Positions 46,490 through 59,300 of a DNA stretch of 64,000 bases are shown here, piece after piece; the first letter of the stretch is position 1; every line of letters begins with the position of its first letter. A model generated the notes under the pieces. It worked only from the letters and a program-made list of their open reading frames with translations. It was not told the origin of the DNA and did no database searches. The DNA is from Mugil cephalus (taxonomy: Eukaryota > Chordata > Actinopteri > Mugiliformes > Mugilidae), in contig NC_061777.1 in assembly GCF_022458985.1 (NCBI RefSeq), forward strand, positions 20,735,668-20,799,667, given 5' to 3'. The position numbers were made by a program, and so were the translations under genes.

Positions 46490-49400
46490 CTACAACATGG
46501 CTATGCTCTCTGGGGTACAGTTGAGATGTGTGGATGTGCTGCTTCCCCCGGGGGACTTGAGGCCCTTGGTCGCGCCGCCCATTGTCGAGCCCCGGGACCT
46601 GGGGCCCAGGATGACCCCTGAGCCGTGGTGGCTCTGCTGCAGGCCCGCCATCAAGGTCTCGCTGGTGACTGTGCCGAACTCGTAGGTGAAGGTGCCGTAG
46701 AAGACCAGGATGTCCACGGTGAAGACCCACTCGCAGATGGCTGCAGCGTGCTGCAGGATGAAACTCTCGTGGATGAAGAAGATGCCGCCTGAGGGGAGGA
46801 CAAGTTAAGGAGCATCTCTGGTAGATCCAGGCGTCAGACAAACCTAATCCTATTGTGCTTGTGTTCTGCATATATAATGTACGCTACATAACTGCTGCAT
46901 CCGCACAACACAAAGGGTTGTCTGACTAGTGCGTGAAGGATACTAAGGACCAGGGAGACCATGGCTCCGAGTGCCAGAGCCACCCGGAAGTGTGCCATCC
47001 AGTAGTCGAGGGTGGTCACGGCCACCCGGTAGGTGAGCACACACTGCAGGCACACAAACAGCAGCCCTGCTGGAAATGCAACGCCGGCACCCACGTAGTG
47101 AAGAGATTTGGCGTGATCGACCTGTCAGACGGGAAACATGCAGTCAGGACAGCTGTGACTCAACTCCTTGCTTTATGCAGTTCCTGCTCAATCAAAATAA
47201 AAGATTTCAAAACATTCTTTACCTGGAAGTTTCCTACCATGACCAGACCGATGGCGTTGGTGCAACCAGACACCAGAGCGCTCGTGTTGACCCAACATCT
47301 GTGGCTGTGTTCGATCACCTGTGCGTAGCGCAGAAAGCACACCATCACCACTGCAGGACAGAGGAGGAAACACGCACACGTCAGCTGCATTCACACAACC
47401 AACAAAAAGCTGCAGAAATCTTTCGATATCAACAAGAAGAATTAACTGTTATTTTCCTCTAGTTCATAAAAAAATCAAAGTGTTTTCTTTCTTCATGTTC
47501 TTTACGACTGTTTAAAAAAAGACATTTCCTCTTCTTGACGTCCATTTTCATTGAACAAGAAAGGCTGTTGGGCAGTGGCGCCACCGATTCTGCTGATGCT
47601 ACACTATCTGGATTGTTTGACCGTGGTCTCAGACGGGCTGTGTTCTCTACTGTTGACATCTCTGGTTGCATGAGGGGGCACTTTTCTCTGCAGGCTGAGC
47701 GTCACTGTTTAGAAAACTGTAAAACTGCAACGTTGCCGCGTGTTTCACTACATACAACCAAGGCAGTAAAACATGCAATAACATTACAAGCTGCCAACAT
47801 TAACGTCTGAATTAAAGTACATCAGTTCTATACTAGCGGGACAAAGGGAAAAGACATTAAATGTCTAGACACACAAACATGAGGAAATAAAATAAAGGGT
47901 ATGAGCTGAAAATTCGAATCCATCTTAGATGAATGATGAAGCCATAGTGAAAACGGCAGGAGAGACGCAATTAAGGGTAGATTGGGGAAATTGGGGCAGA
48001 AATGAGTGGTGATAAAACACGACAGGACGTGGAGGAGTAATGGAGGAAGGACAGTGGGGGGAAGTGGAAGGAAAGCTTTATTCATTATTGATTAGAGAGC
48101 ACTGGCTATTTCAAGCCCCTCTATAACTCTTGGTAGCTAGTGGCTGACATCTGTGGGCACCGAGCAGGATTAATATAACACACAGAGCGGGGACAAACAT
48201 TAAACACTGTTAACCTAGCTAGCCGCTCAGCTATTTTTGTCTAATTGTGTTTGTGTTAATGAGCCACAAAGAGAAATTAAGATTCAACTCACTCGACTAA
48301 TTATACGAGGATGGACTTTTACAAGCCTGTCATATACTGTCTTGCTTTTTATGACCCCGTCTACAAAATTATTATCCACAAAGAAGAAAAGAACAAATGT
48401 TGATTTGCACATAATCTAGTTTAGTCAGTTTATTAGAAGTTTGATGCTGTTTTTACTGAATCTCAACACAACGACCATGACTCTGTCATTAACGCGCATC
48501 TGTGTTTAATTTGCACGAAACAAAAAGAAGGGTAAAAACGACGACACGTGATTGATGAGATCATTTATCTGGGGGCGGTGCAGCTTCCTGGAGTCTTTAC
48601 TAGTTGCCTGGAAACCTCACAGACACAACAAGCCTCTAGGAAGCAGCTGCGCCCAGCGCTGGCACATAAATCCACGTTGTTATTTATCAGTGAGCTTTGG
48701 AGACGCTGGTAGGAAGATTTTGTGCGAAACTCTGGACACGTTTAAGATGTTACAGCGTTTACGCCCAAAATTCTCCCCCCCACCCTGAAAATTTTAATTT
48801 TAGTAGCGAGTATCTGGTCTGGAGTCGATTCATTACGCACGTCATCTGAGCGCTGTGGACCTTGTTTAGACTCCACGATGGTGCCACACACACACACACA
48901 TATATATATATATCTTTAAAAATCAGCTGAAGGTGACTCAAGGCATTTCAGAGAAGTACACGTCACATAACTGATGCTCTGACTGGTTGTACGACTGTTC
49001 AGTTGTTTTTTTTCTCTCCACTGGTTGAAACACGTTCTATAATGAGCCCAAATGGTGTCGTAAAAAAAAAAGACATCTTCCAAAAAAACGTACAGTATTC
49101 CTTTAAAAGTGTATTATTGTGTTCAGCTTAAGGTTTAGTTGCCATGACTCATGACGTTTGTGTGTCTGCGTGCAGTTCATCTGAGCCGGGGTCTTACCCA
49201 TGAAGGCTCCAACGTTGCCGATCAGACTGAACAGGCAGCTTTCAGGGGGGTACGAGCCACATTTACTGTAGAACACAAACAAAACAGTTTTCAATGTTAC
49301 AATAACTTCTGCTCAAACACATCTATATTGCTGCATACAGACCGTGGTCATTAGAACCATCAGTCACAGTTTATCACTGTGAAGGACTGACTTTTCGTTC

Positions 49401-50192
49401 ACATTTTAAAGACGGTTTTCTAAACTTTCTAAAGCTTTTGGATTTTTTATCATGTAAAAGTTATTTTCCACAGAAATACAAAAACGAAACTCAGATTAGA
49501 AATGACACAATGGAAAAAGCATCTGAGTCACTTGAGGCATGTTTACAAGAGTGCTTTTGTGCTTGCCCGTGCTTAGAGGCTTATATGCTGATTAAACTAA
49601 TGCAATTCATGCAAAGCGTGGGTAAATGGCTACCACGGAGCTCCAACATAACAAGGTACGTATTCATGCCTCAGGGCCTCCACTGACACAAATTAGCTTT
49701 TGTATTTTGCAGAGACAAAGACATAAAGTGTGGACCTGATGAGGGGGATGTCCTGGATGGTGCAGCATGTCTTGGGGAAACCTGGTCGGGGCAGTTCCTC
49801 TGTGCACGTTACATTGTAAGACCTGTGGCAGCAACACAGTGAGTCAGTTCATTCTCCACTGCCCTTTTACATTTTTACACCCACAAGAAAAACAAAACAA
49901 AACACACATACCAGTTCTCCACAGGACACACGTGGTGATTCATCACAGCCATGGCATACCTGCAAAAAAAATAATAACGTAAAGTGAGAACGTCAAATAC
50001 GTATACGTCACCTAGTCCCTAATGGCACAAACTATTATCAGGACACAACTATTCTCATCAGGACACTGTAGTCTGTGCTTGTTCCTCCATATGTTTAAAT
50101 GTCACACCGCACATGACGCAGACTCACACTATCCATATTCCTGTGATGGAGAAGGCAGACAGGCTGACAGGCAGGACGATCCAGGCAGTCAT
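46490..50192 (-). CDS. tmem150a: Transmembrane protein 150A
   Basis: Six-pass membrane protein of the DRAM/Frag1-like TMEM150 family; the mammalian protein modulates the PI4KA complex that makes PI4P at the plasma membrane. Minus-strand exons in order: 50192-50128, 49959-49912, 49822-49736, 49265-49198, 47350-47223, 47121-46944 and 46788-46490. All splice in frame to 290 aa; human has 271. It begins [20 protein letters not shown]. The first loop holds a Cys-rich segment ([35 protein letters not shown]), then [43 protein letters not shown] and the family-typical end [17 protein letters not shown]. The extra length is in the cytosolic tail before that end ([17 protein letters not shown]). Confidence 0.95.
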
Positions 50193-50552
50193 TGGGCTGG
50201 CAGTGAGTTGGCTTTGTCCCAAGCATGGGGTGAGAGGGGGGCTTCGGGCTGGGGTGGCAACACGACAGAAGGGATCAGGTATGGGGTGGGTGGGGGTGTG
50301 GGGTCACTAACACACAGGGGAACACACAGGGGGGGGGCATGAGAGGACAAAAGGGGGAATGGCACAGCTCTTCTGCTCCACAGGACCCTGCAACCAACAG
50401 CAACCTGAAAGAAGAAGAAGAGGGTGTTGATTTGTTAAATATAGGAAAAAGCATTCAGACCAACTTTAATTATGTCCATGAATGGAGGTGAGCTCCAGGA
50501 GTCAAACTGTTATATGTATTGTGAGTTTGAAGTCATCTCACTCAAAATAGGA

Positions 50553-51262
50553 CATGTACGCTGATCAGGCATAACATTATAACCATTAGCAGGCGAAGTG
50601 AAAACCACAGATTATCTGATTATCATGGCACCGATCAGTAGGTGAGGTATATTAGGCAGCAAGTGAAGCTTTTGTTCTCAGAGTCTGAAACAAGAAATAT
50701 GGCCAAGAGGACGGATTTGAGAGCAAAGGTTGTGGTCCGATCCAAACAATGAGCTACTGTAGCTCAAACTGCTGACAAAGTTGACGCTGGTTCTGATGCC
50801 AAAGGTGTTACAACATACACTATATCGCAGTTTGTTTTACACGTAGCTGTGTAACCACAGCTGCTCACACCATCCACACTGACCCCTGTCACACTGTTAT
50901 AAGAGCCAACAATGGACACATGGGGACCTCTTGGCATTGGAGGAAAGTGGTCTGATGAATCATGTTTTCTTTTACAGGATAACCCACCCTGTCACAAAGC
51001 AAAGATTCTTCAGGAATAATTTGAAGAACACAATGACAAGTTCAAGGTGTTGACTCGGCCTTCGAATTCCCCAGATCTCAAAACAATTGAACATCTGTGG
51101 GATGTGCTGGACAAAGAAACCCAATCCACAACAAAACAGATGCCAATGACTTGGTTCCACATATCACCATCAGAGAGGAGTCCACGCCTCATAGATTCAG
51201 GGATGTTTTGGTAGCAAAAGAGTGACATGTGATCGTAAGGCTACGGCTGATCAGTGTATTGC
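50553..51262 (+). mobile_element. Tc1/mariner-type transposon with both ends, internally deleted
   Basis: Left end tacgctgatcaggcataaca, right end ctgatcagtgta; the ends are inverted repeats. Inner phrases: gtatattaggcagcaagtga, gagctactgtagctcaaact, ggtctgatgaatcatgtttt, caggataacccaccctgtca, ctgtgggatgtgctggacaa and ttttggtagcaaaagagtga. A large part of the transposase gene is missing, so it is a 0.7-kb non-autonomous relic. It lies upstream of the tmem150a start, perhaps in its first intron. Confidence 0.8.
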
Positions 51263-52039
51263 AAATGTGTTGACTTTCACTAAATCCTACGCCAACATAC
51301 CAAAGTAGATATTAAGAATAATACAAAATAAAACAATGGTCCCAGTCACCTCCCATCTTCAGTGGTATTTTTGGTAACACCCTGATGTGCTGACACGCAC
51401 GTACTATCTCTGACTGTGTGACAGGAAGAAACTTGTGGTTTGGATCTACTGAGAACACCACAGAGAGATAAAGAAAACAAAGCAGTCACATTGTCACACA
51501 GCCTTGTAATGTAAGCTGACAGTGTGCCAATGGTGCTGGACATGAAGCAAAAAATGCAAGTGATAGTTTGTATGTCACAGCTTTGAGTGGATAAACTGAG
51601 GGGAATTTCTCCCACTATCACCGTTTAAGATCAGTGCGTTGTTTATAGAAACAAGAAATGCAGTTTACTGTAAATGTTACCTTATCCAACCTATGACAAA
51701 ATAAGTCTTTAATGACAACTTTCTCCAAAGGAGACGGCACCTCTTGGAAAGGAATTAACAACGTGAAGCTGTAACAACAACTGTGAGGATAAAGTGTGGC
51801 CTCCTGAGAATTCATCCAAGGTCAGCGCTGTGGTGGACCGAAGCCGGGCACCACAACGGCCATATTATTTTACAGTGTACAGTTACAAGTGTGCCCTTGG
51901 CTCGGAGGGAGCACACAGTGAACTCAGGCGAACTAGACTTAAACAAATCCACACAAAAAGACAAAACGATGTAATATGTTTTTATGAGGAGTTTCTTATC
52001 TAACCTAATTATAGGGTGCAGGAAAACTAGATATTCCCC

Positions 52040-52200
52040 ATACAGCTTACCACTTATCCGCCCTAACAGTCAGTCAATGTTTCAACCAGCTCGTGTGACG
52101 TCAACAACGTCTTTCCATTTGCTGTTGTTAGAAATAAAAAGACGAAATGGGAAGTGTCTTACTTCCGCTGTGCCAGACATTAAAATTCATATTTCAGACG
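52040..52200 (-). promoter_or_regulatory. tmem150a: Possible tmem150a 5'UTR exon and promoter
   Basis: On the minus strand an ETS-like gcggaagt (plus-strand acttccgc near 52160) and a gacgtca element near 52096 precede a donor-like agtg|gtaagc (plus-strand cttac near 52045). This would make a 5'UTR exon about 1.9 kb upstream of the coding start. Signals only. Confidence 0.3.
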
Positions 52201-55200
52201 CATGACAATGACTCACTGATTTCACACTTTTTCTTTTTAGACAGTTTGTGAGTAGTAATAAGAAATGTGACGCCACCAAAACTGTGATGAGCATGTGTCT
52301 CCATGTCTTAGGACACTCGGCCAAACGACTAATCGATTAACTAAGAGATGATGAAAATGTCAGATGCAACCCTGTCGACTATGTCAACGTGATTTTAAAC
52401 AGTGACGCCAATGCTTCTACAGAGGTTCTACACAAGAGTAAACACAAACAAAAAGGGATACACGACAGGCCGTGTCATTGTGACTGGACTCCAGTTTGAC
52501 AGGTTCACCATTAGTTTAGTTTAACCTCGGCAAAGGTGACCAAGAGTATGGATGCATTTTTTTAGGGAAGGTTTGGTCAAAGGTTAGGTTGAGTTCTACT
52601 GTTTGCAAGCAGAACACCCTTCATTGATATCACCATACTTCAGACGACAATGACTCATGTGCCCCAATGACCACCTCCAATCCGCAAAACAAGCTTCTGC
52701 ATCTGAACACACATTATTAGACAGTGACCGAGTGAGTATTTGTTTGGGGTACACCGCCTCATTCACTTCTCTCTAAAATACTGTCAGTAAATGAGTTTGA
52801 CATCATCTCCACTGGTTTCTCTGGTTACCACTGCTTTCTCGAAATATCTTCCGACTTTACCATAGTCAAAAAACTCTCAAGCTGTTAATGCATATTATTT
52901 TTTCTTTTGTGGCTTCATGTTTGTTCACCATTAAGGTAAGTACAGTCTTTATGCAGAGATTTAATTACTTAAGGTACGGACACACCAAACTGACATCAAA
53001 GAACTACCAGTACCTTACGTCTCCTGTCTCCGAGTAAAAAAAAAGCTGCACTTTAAACTAGAACTTGCGCAAAGAGTAGCTAGTGGCCAGGGAGCAGATA
53101 CGTTCTGCTTTTACATGAAAGTAAAATAAATCTTCAGAGAAACCAAAAGAGCAACAGAATCCTGCTGACCAGCTTGTCTACGGTCGGTTTATTTATTCTA
53201 GATTATTATATCGTGAAAATATCAGTGCAGTTGGATGTTGAAATGGCCACTAACGCCCAGTGGTGGCCCCGCACCATAGAACGGCCGACCCTTGGCATGG
53301 TGTGTTATGGCCTTTAAAGCTGGATTTGTAGTGTACTTATTTTGTTTGTGTCGTTTTCTCCAATTGTTTCCATACACAAGTAGTTACTGCTACCTGCCCT
53401 CATGATTCAAGTAAAGATGTGCTTCAGACTACGTGGTGGCTGTTTACTCTGGTGAGAGTATAAAGACATAAAGACAGCAGTGGAGCTGTAAAAGCTAATG
53501 AATCGATTCTATGAATGAAGGCTGCAATACACACTGAAACTTGTGGTGAGAGTGTCCACAGAGATAGAGAAGCCTGTAAATAGGAAACAAGAGAAGACAT
53601 AAAGAAAACTATAAACTGCCAAGCCACAGCAGGAAATAAAAAGGTCGGGAGAAAATTGTTGCTTTGATGCCATGGCACTGAAATAACAATGACTTTTTTT
53701 ACATGGACGTATTGCTCTGTATTGGACTTCTCCTTTTGTATTCTTTATTTTAGGGAAATGATACTGATGAAATAAAATCACAACAGCTGTTAAAGTTTTA
53801 AACCTTGTCATACGGTTTATTCTAGTTCATAAATCGTGCTCTTTGATCTTGCAGATATCATTAAAACAGCAAAAAACACAAAACAAGCAAATACTTATAC
53901 CTGATCATGCAGTAAGATTTTCTAAAAAGCAAATTAAACAATGAATAACTGGTAAAGGTTCACGCGTTGTCATACAGTATGAGGATCACTACATTTCTTT
54001 TTAATACTGTGACCGAGCCAGTATGAAGGTGTAGATAAAAGGGGCCAAAGCACCACCGACCCGCGCAGCCGTCCACAGCAAATACTCGCCACCGTACTTG
54101 TAAGACTACGTGCAACAATGAGCATGTCCTATTGTGAACAGACAACTATTATCAACCACCCATTGCAACGACCACTGCAACCGAGCAAACGCAGTAACAT
54201 AGCGGGGCTCTGGAGCCTCCTCTCAGGAACCGGCTGGCGGCATAGTTAGCCTCGTTAGCTTCAGCCTGGCTAGCTGGTTAGCTTGTACTTCACCAGTTGC
54301 CTTGACTTGACACTTGGTCGCATCTTCATTTCCGCTAGCCTACACGACAAGCTGCTAAACAAAACACACATCGAAGCCAACAACACTGATTCAACTTCGT
54401 TGGCTAATCCGGAAAAACGATTGTACACCTACCTTCCACCTGCTATCCCCACAACAGACCTCGACAACCTTGGTTTCCCTTTAAAAAAAAAAAAAAAAAA
54501 AAAAGAAGAAGAAAAAAACAGCGTTTTCTTAACTGATAAATACACAGCAGCTGAAACAACTTCTGGTTGTACTTGTCAAAATAAAATGCCGCGATAGTTT
54601 CCCTTATAATGGTATTACTCTTTATATAAACCTCAAAGTCATGTGTCAGAGTGTGTTTCCTTTCTTTGTATTATTTTAATATGAGCGTGAAACATAGAAG
54701 CTCTGCGTGTTTGTCCCAACATACCAAACAATGTGTCAATTGTAATAAAATAGTACATAACTTGGAAGGATGCTCATTGCCCAGCCAATAGCATGTAAGA
54801 AAACATCTTAGATGTTAGTTTAACTTACATAAACAGTTTATATTCGTCCTCTGATCAATCACGGGGTGGCTTATCTTGTCAGATCAAACGTGAGCAAACA
54901 CGCTTTTATTTTTGCACAATCGCATAATCTCTTATTCTAGTGTGACTAACTTGACGGAAATCTTAGCCCTGCCAGGCCCTTATGCTACGCCTTTATGGGG
55001 TTCTCTTTTTATAATGTCTTTAATTTTTCGGTGAGAATTTGCTGTAAGAAGTCTGCTTTAAATGTTAATGAACTCTAAAATATTGTCATTATTTTTTAAT
55101 AATCTACAAAATGATTGCTGACACAAAATATATTTTATAAAACGTACAAAAATATCTGTACTCTACAGAATACTTGCGATTTTATTATAAAAATTAGGAT

Positions 55201-55700
55201 GGCTGTGATAACCAAAGGCAGAAAGAGAGAAAAAAAGAGCATGGTAATTAACCTTGGGAATTGGTTAGATGGGGGAAAATGGTTTCAAGTTTCTGTAACA
55301 AATGAAATGATTTTGCCCTGTCACAACTGATGCAGGTGATCATTACAGAAAAATGAACACATTTCAGATTAGAAAAGGCACATCTGGTCTGCTAATAACT
55401 TTTGTCAGTTGCTTTTTTCTAATTGAAGTATCCCAGTAGTTCCAAACAGTGAACACGCTAAAAGAAAAGCTGGGATTCAGTCATCATTATTTAAATATGC
55501 TTTCCTGTGGTGCTATGTCATCACAATCCCTCTTGGTTTAATTTCACATTCAGATGTAACAAAACATTTATGTTGCTATATAAAAACACCAAATCAAATT
55601 TGCAGACAGCTTTATTTTTTGCTCTCAGGCAATCTTTTGTAGTTTTTAATGAGAACTCAGATTCTTCTGGTAAAATAATTTATGTCAAATCATAGTGAAG
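52200..55700. other. Intergenic region without a recognised gene
   Basis: No frame of substance. Around 54180-54360 there is a gene-start-like stretch with repeated gttagc/gctagc words, often seen in fish 5'UTRs, but no coding exon follows on either strand. A run of about 22 A residues lies at 54483-54504. Confidence 0.5.
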
Positions 55701-55734
55701 AATGCAATTTATTCAGAGGTCAAATTCATCTAAT

Positions 55735-55936
55735 CTCATCTTCTACTACTGCTTATCCTCACTAGGATCACAGGGGTGGTGCTGGAACCTATTCCAGTTG
55801 TCATCAGGCCAGAGGTGAGGTACACGCTGGACATGTTGGTTGCCAGTCTATTGCTGAGGTCAAATTATTTTCGGCGAGAGGTGAGGTACACGCTGTACAT
55901 GTTACCAGTCTATTGCTGAGGTCAAATTATTTTCAG
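55735..55936. repeat. Dispersed fish repeat with an internal tandem duplication
   Basis: ctactgcttatcctcactag, gatcacaggggtggtgctgg and acctattccagttgtcatca resemble the very common fish repeat 'ccgcttatcc...gggtcgc...ggctggagcc'. The last part (gaggtgaggtacacgctg, ccagtctattgctgaggtca, aattatttt) occurs twice in tandem with a period of about 65 bp. Confidence 0.6.
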
Positions 55937-56034
55937 TAACAAATTAATAAACAGATGATCCTTTGCACAGTCATGGTCACTCCACCTGTTTTTATCACTG
56001 TGTCACTGTTGCACCACTTCTTTTACGTTTTTCT

Positions 56035-56038
56035 TCTT

Positions 56039-56069
<31 letters not shown>

Positions 56070-56093
56070 TTATTATTATTATTATTATTATTT
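56035..56093. repeat. (TTC)n(TTA)n compound microsatellite
   Basis: About ten ttc units followed by about eight tta units, 260 bp upstream of the GAS8-like gene start. Frames reading through it are Leu/Ser/Ile runs and not genes. Confidence 0.9.
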
Positions 56094-56350
56094 TACAAGT
56101 ACAAATTATTGCTACATGTGTCCAACTGAAAGCATCATTTATTGAGGTTTATTTACGACTACAGACCTCTGGATAACTGATGAAGATGAAGGTGAAGATG
56201 ATGATTTCTAAATCACAGATCACATGACATGGTTGCCATAACAATGACTATTACACCTTTAATTTAACACTAGTCTAATTGATTTTTGAAATTCAACTAC
56301 ATTTACACTTTCATCTGTTTGTGTTGTGTGTGTTTGAATATTATTTCAAG

Positions 56351-59300
56351 ATGGTGAGTTCATTCGCAGATGTTACAACTGTTAAGAGGTTAAAATTATT
56401 ATTATATTCAATTTAAGTATTGATCGGATGTCCGCTGGGCTTAGCCGCTAGCATGCCATTTAGCTAGAAAAATAAATGAGACATTCGCATGTTTGGAGCT
56501 TTAAACCGTGTTTAACCGTGTTCCTGAAATGTTTTCCACACAGCCACCCAAGACTAACACCAAAGGAAAGGGCAAGAACCAGAAAAAGGACAATGGGCCT
56601 AATGAGGACATGCCCAAAGCTCAGGTTGGCGTTAGCGGCTAACGGAGCTAAAAGTTATCGTGCACTGACTTACAACATGTAAAACGTAAAAGCAGTAAAG
56701 TGGTTAATTGTATCAGTCTAAGTTGTATAATTGGATGCAAATGTGTGTATTTATTTGCAATCCAGTTAACAGATTGTGTTTGGTGTTAGCTTAGCATCAA
56801 GCAGACACTAACTCAGTGCCAGAGTTTATTCACTATCTTTCCAGGGAGACAAGACTGAGGACGGTGTTGTGGACGCACCTGGAAAGTCACCAGCGGTGGT
56901 GGCCAAGCATTCAGCACCAGAGAAGACAAAGGATGAGGTCTGAGCTGATAGATAAAATACCAGGATCAGCCACAACATTATGGATAAAATCGATATCATT
57001 ATACTTTAATCACTTGAACTGGCCCGATGGTTAATTGTAGCAGCCTGAGTAGACATTCTGACAGTGCGCTGATTCTACCAATTACCACTAGATAGTAATT
57101 TATCAATTCAGCATCTTTGGATGTAAAGGCAACTATTTTATTAGTATAATACTAATAATGAAAAAAACAAAAAAAACAAAAACGTAGTCCTCACAATAAT
57201 TTTATCTCATGTAAGAGTCAATGCTTTTCTTTTCTTTGGTGCAAATCCACAATAAACACAGGGGTTGATAATGTACAGGGAATTAAAACATTTACTTAAA
57301 AAAAACTGGATTACCTGGACAATTTGGCGCCACAAGTGGCACCACGTGAATCACTGACTCAACTATTGAAAGACATGAGAAGACACAAGTCTACAGCAGT
57401 CAGTCTGACAGGTCACTGTCAAACACCTCAATTGAATGTGGTGGAAAAAATCCTTCCCCTCTGTGTTGTCCCAATTGACAACCCAAGATTAAACCACAGA
57501 TTACCTCAGATACTTAATATTGGTTTGCAGTGCAGACCTTTGTTGTGATAACTCATAGCTGTGAAAGCTGCACTCTAGCTTCGGGAAAACTGTTCTTGAT
57601 ACAAATATCTTGTACTTGCAGCTGTGGGATGAATATTTAAGGCTCCAAAAGGAGCTTGAGAGTGTGCAGAGGCAGAAGAAGCACTTTCATATTGAAACAA
57701 ACAAAGCTCAAAGATTCTGCGAAAACTCCAAGAGAAACCTGGAGGTGGCAAAGGGGAGGATGAGAGAAACGCTCAAGTTGAAACAGGAGGCTAAGAAACA
57801 ACACCAAGCTGAAATAGAGGTAAGCTTTGTGCGCACTACCTAGGCGTCAAATGCACAACTCAGTGCCACCATGTTTGAATAAGGCAGAGTTAGCCTCCAA
57901 CTGCAACGTAAAACTCAAAGTGAATCTGACACCCAGTGTTGATCCATATATTGATACTTTGACTTGTTTTACTGAGAAGGAGTACTGTATATGTCAAGTG
58001 TCACTTTTATAATTATATACCAGATGTTCTTTTTTTAATTATCTGGAACTTTATTTAAAAAACAAACAAACAAAAAACATGTCAAAACTTTGGGTTTAAA
58101 ATTTTAAAGCTTAATCGAAATTATTTTATGATTTAGTCAAAATAATGATCAATAACAACAACTTCCATCTAAAAGAATCAACTTACATAGGTGTATAAAT
58201 TTAACACCACATCATGTTTGACCACTGTTCCCAGGAGCAAGAGCTAAAGCTCAAACAGTTGAAGACTGCGCAACAAAATGAGCTTTCTGAACTAAAGATG
58301 GCTGCCAGCGCCACAGCCTCTACGATCCACGAAGAGCTTAGGGAGCCAGAGGTGGAGCTTCAGATGAAAAAGCACTGTCTACAGCTAGACCAGAAAGAGA
58401 AAGGGTCTCGTGCCAGAGTCAACATTAGAATGCTCCAGCAGGTGAGCCCAGAATAAGGTTTACGCTTTTTGATTCTCTAGTTGTTGCTTATTTTATTTTT
58501 CGGCATCTGTACTATAAACGTGTCCATTTTTTTTAATAGAAACAGCAGGATGAATTGGCGGGCTTGTATATGAGTTTTGAAAAGCAAGTTAAAGGTAAAT
58601 ACACTTGTGTTGCATGTTTGAATTCATGTCAAATTGAGTGCCGTTGTAAACTCTGCTTGTAAACTGATTGCTCACTTTTTAACGTTTAAATAGAAGTCGA
58701 CGCACAATATTTGAACAAAAGATATTCAATGGTAAAGGAGAACGAGAAAAGAACAAAAGCTGAAATCACTGAGACTAGGGAGGAGATGGAACGACGCACC
58801 ACAAATACTGTATTAGACCATGAGACGGCTTGGCTGTTTTTCGACAATGTGAACAAAAATATCTTAGACGCACAGGACTTACCCAAAAAGAAGACCTTAG
58901 AGGTAAGACGTGTCACAACTCACCATAGTACTGTCAGACATAGTGGCGCACAAAATGCATCTGGAGGGTACAAACAATAGAAATTAAGATGTCGATATAA
59001 CTGAATGAGGTACATGTTGCTATTGTTGTCATGCGACAGAATGAACTTGAAGCTCTGAAGATGAGACAGGATAATCTGACAAGGAAGCTGGCAGCAGCAG
59101 TAGAGAAGAGAGGACGTCTGACTGGGACTCTACAGGAAATGGAGGAAAAGCTGTCAGAGAACCGGCAGCAGCTAGCTGCCCAGAGAAAAGCCATGGCCAA
59201 GAGTTGGAAGGTTTGCTGCTGTTTCAGACAGTGCAAAACATTCAGCTACCTTGTATCAATATCACATATTTTATTTTTTTTCGCTTTTTAGAAAAAGTCA

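Noticed and set aside
52984-53990. Minus-strand frames with hydrophobic stretches (53424-53811)
   Set aside because: No splice-compatible partners, no recognisable family and AT-rich composition. I treat them as chance frames.
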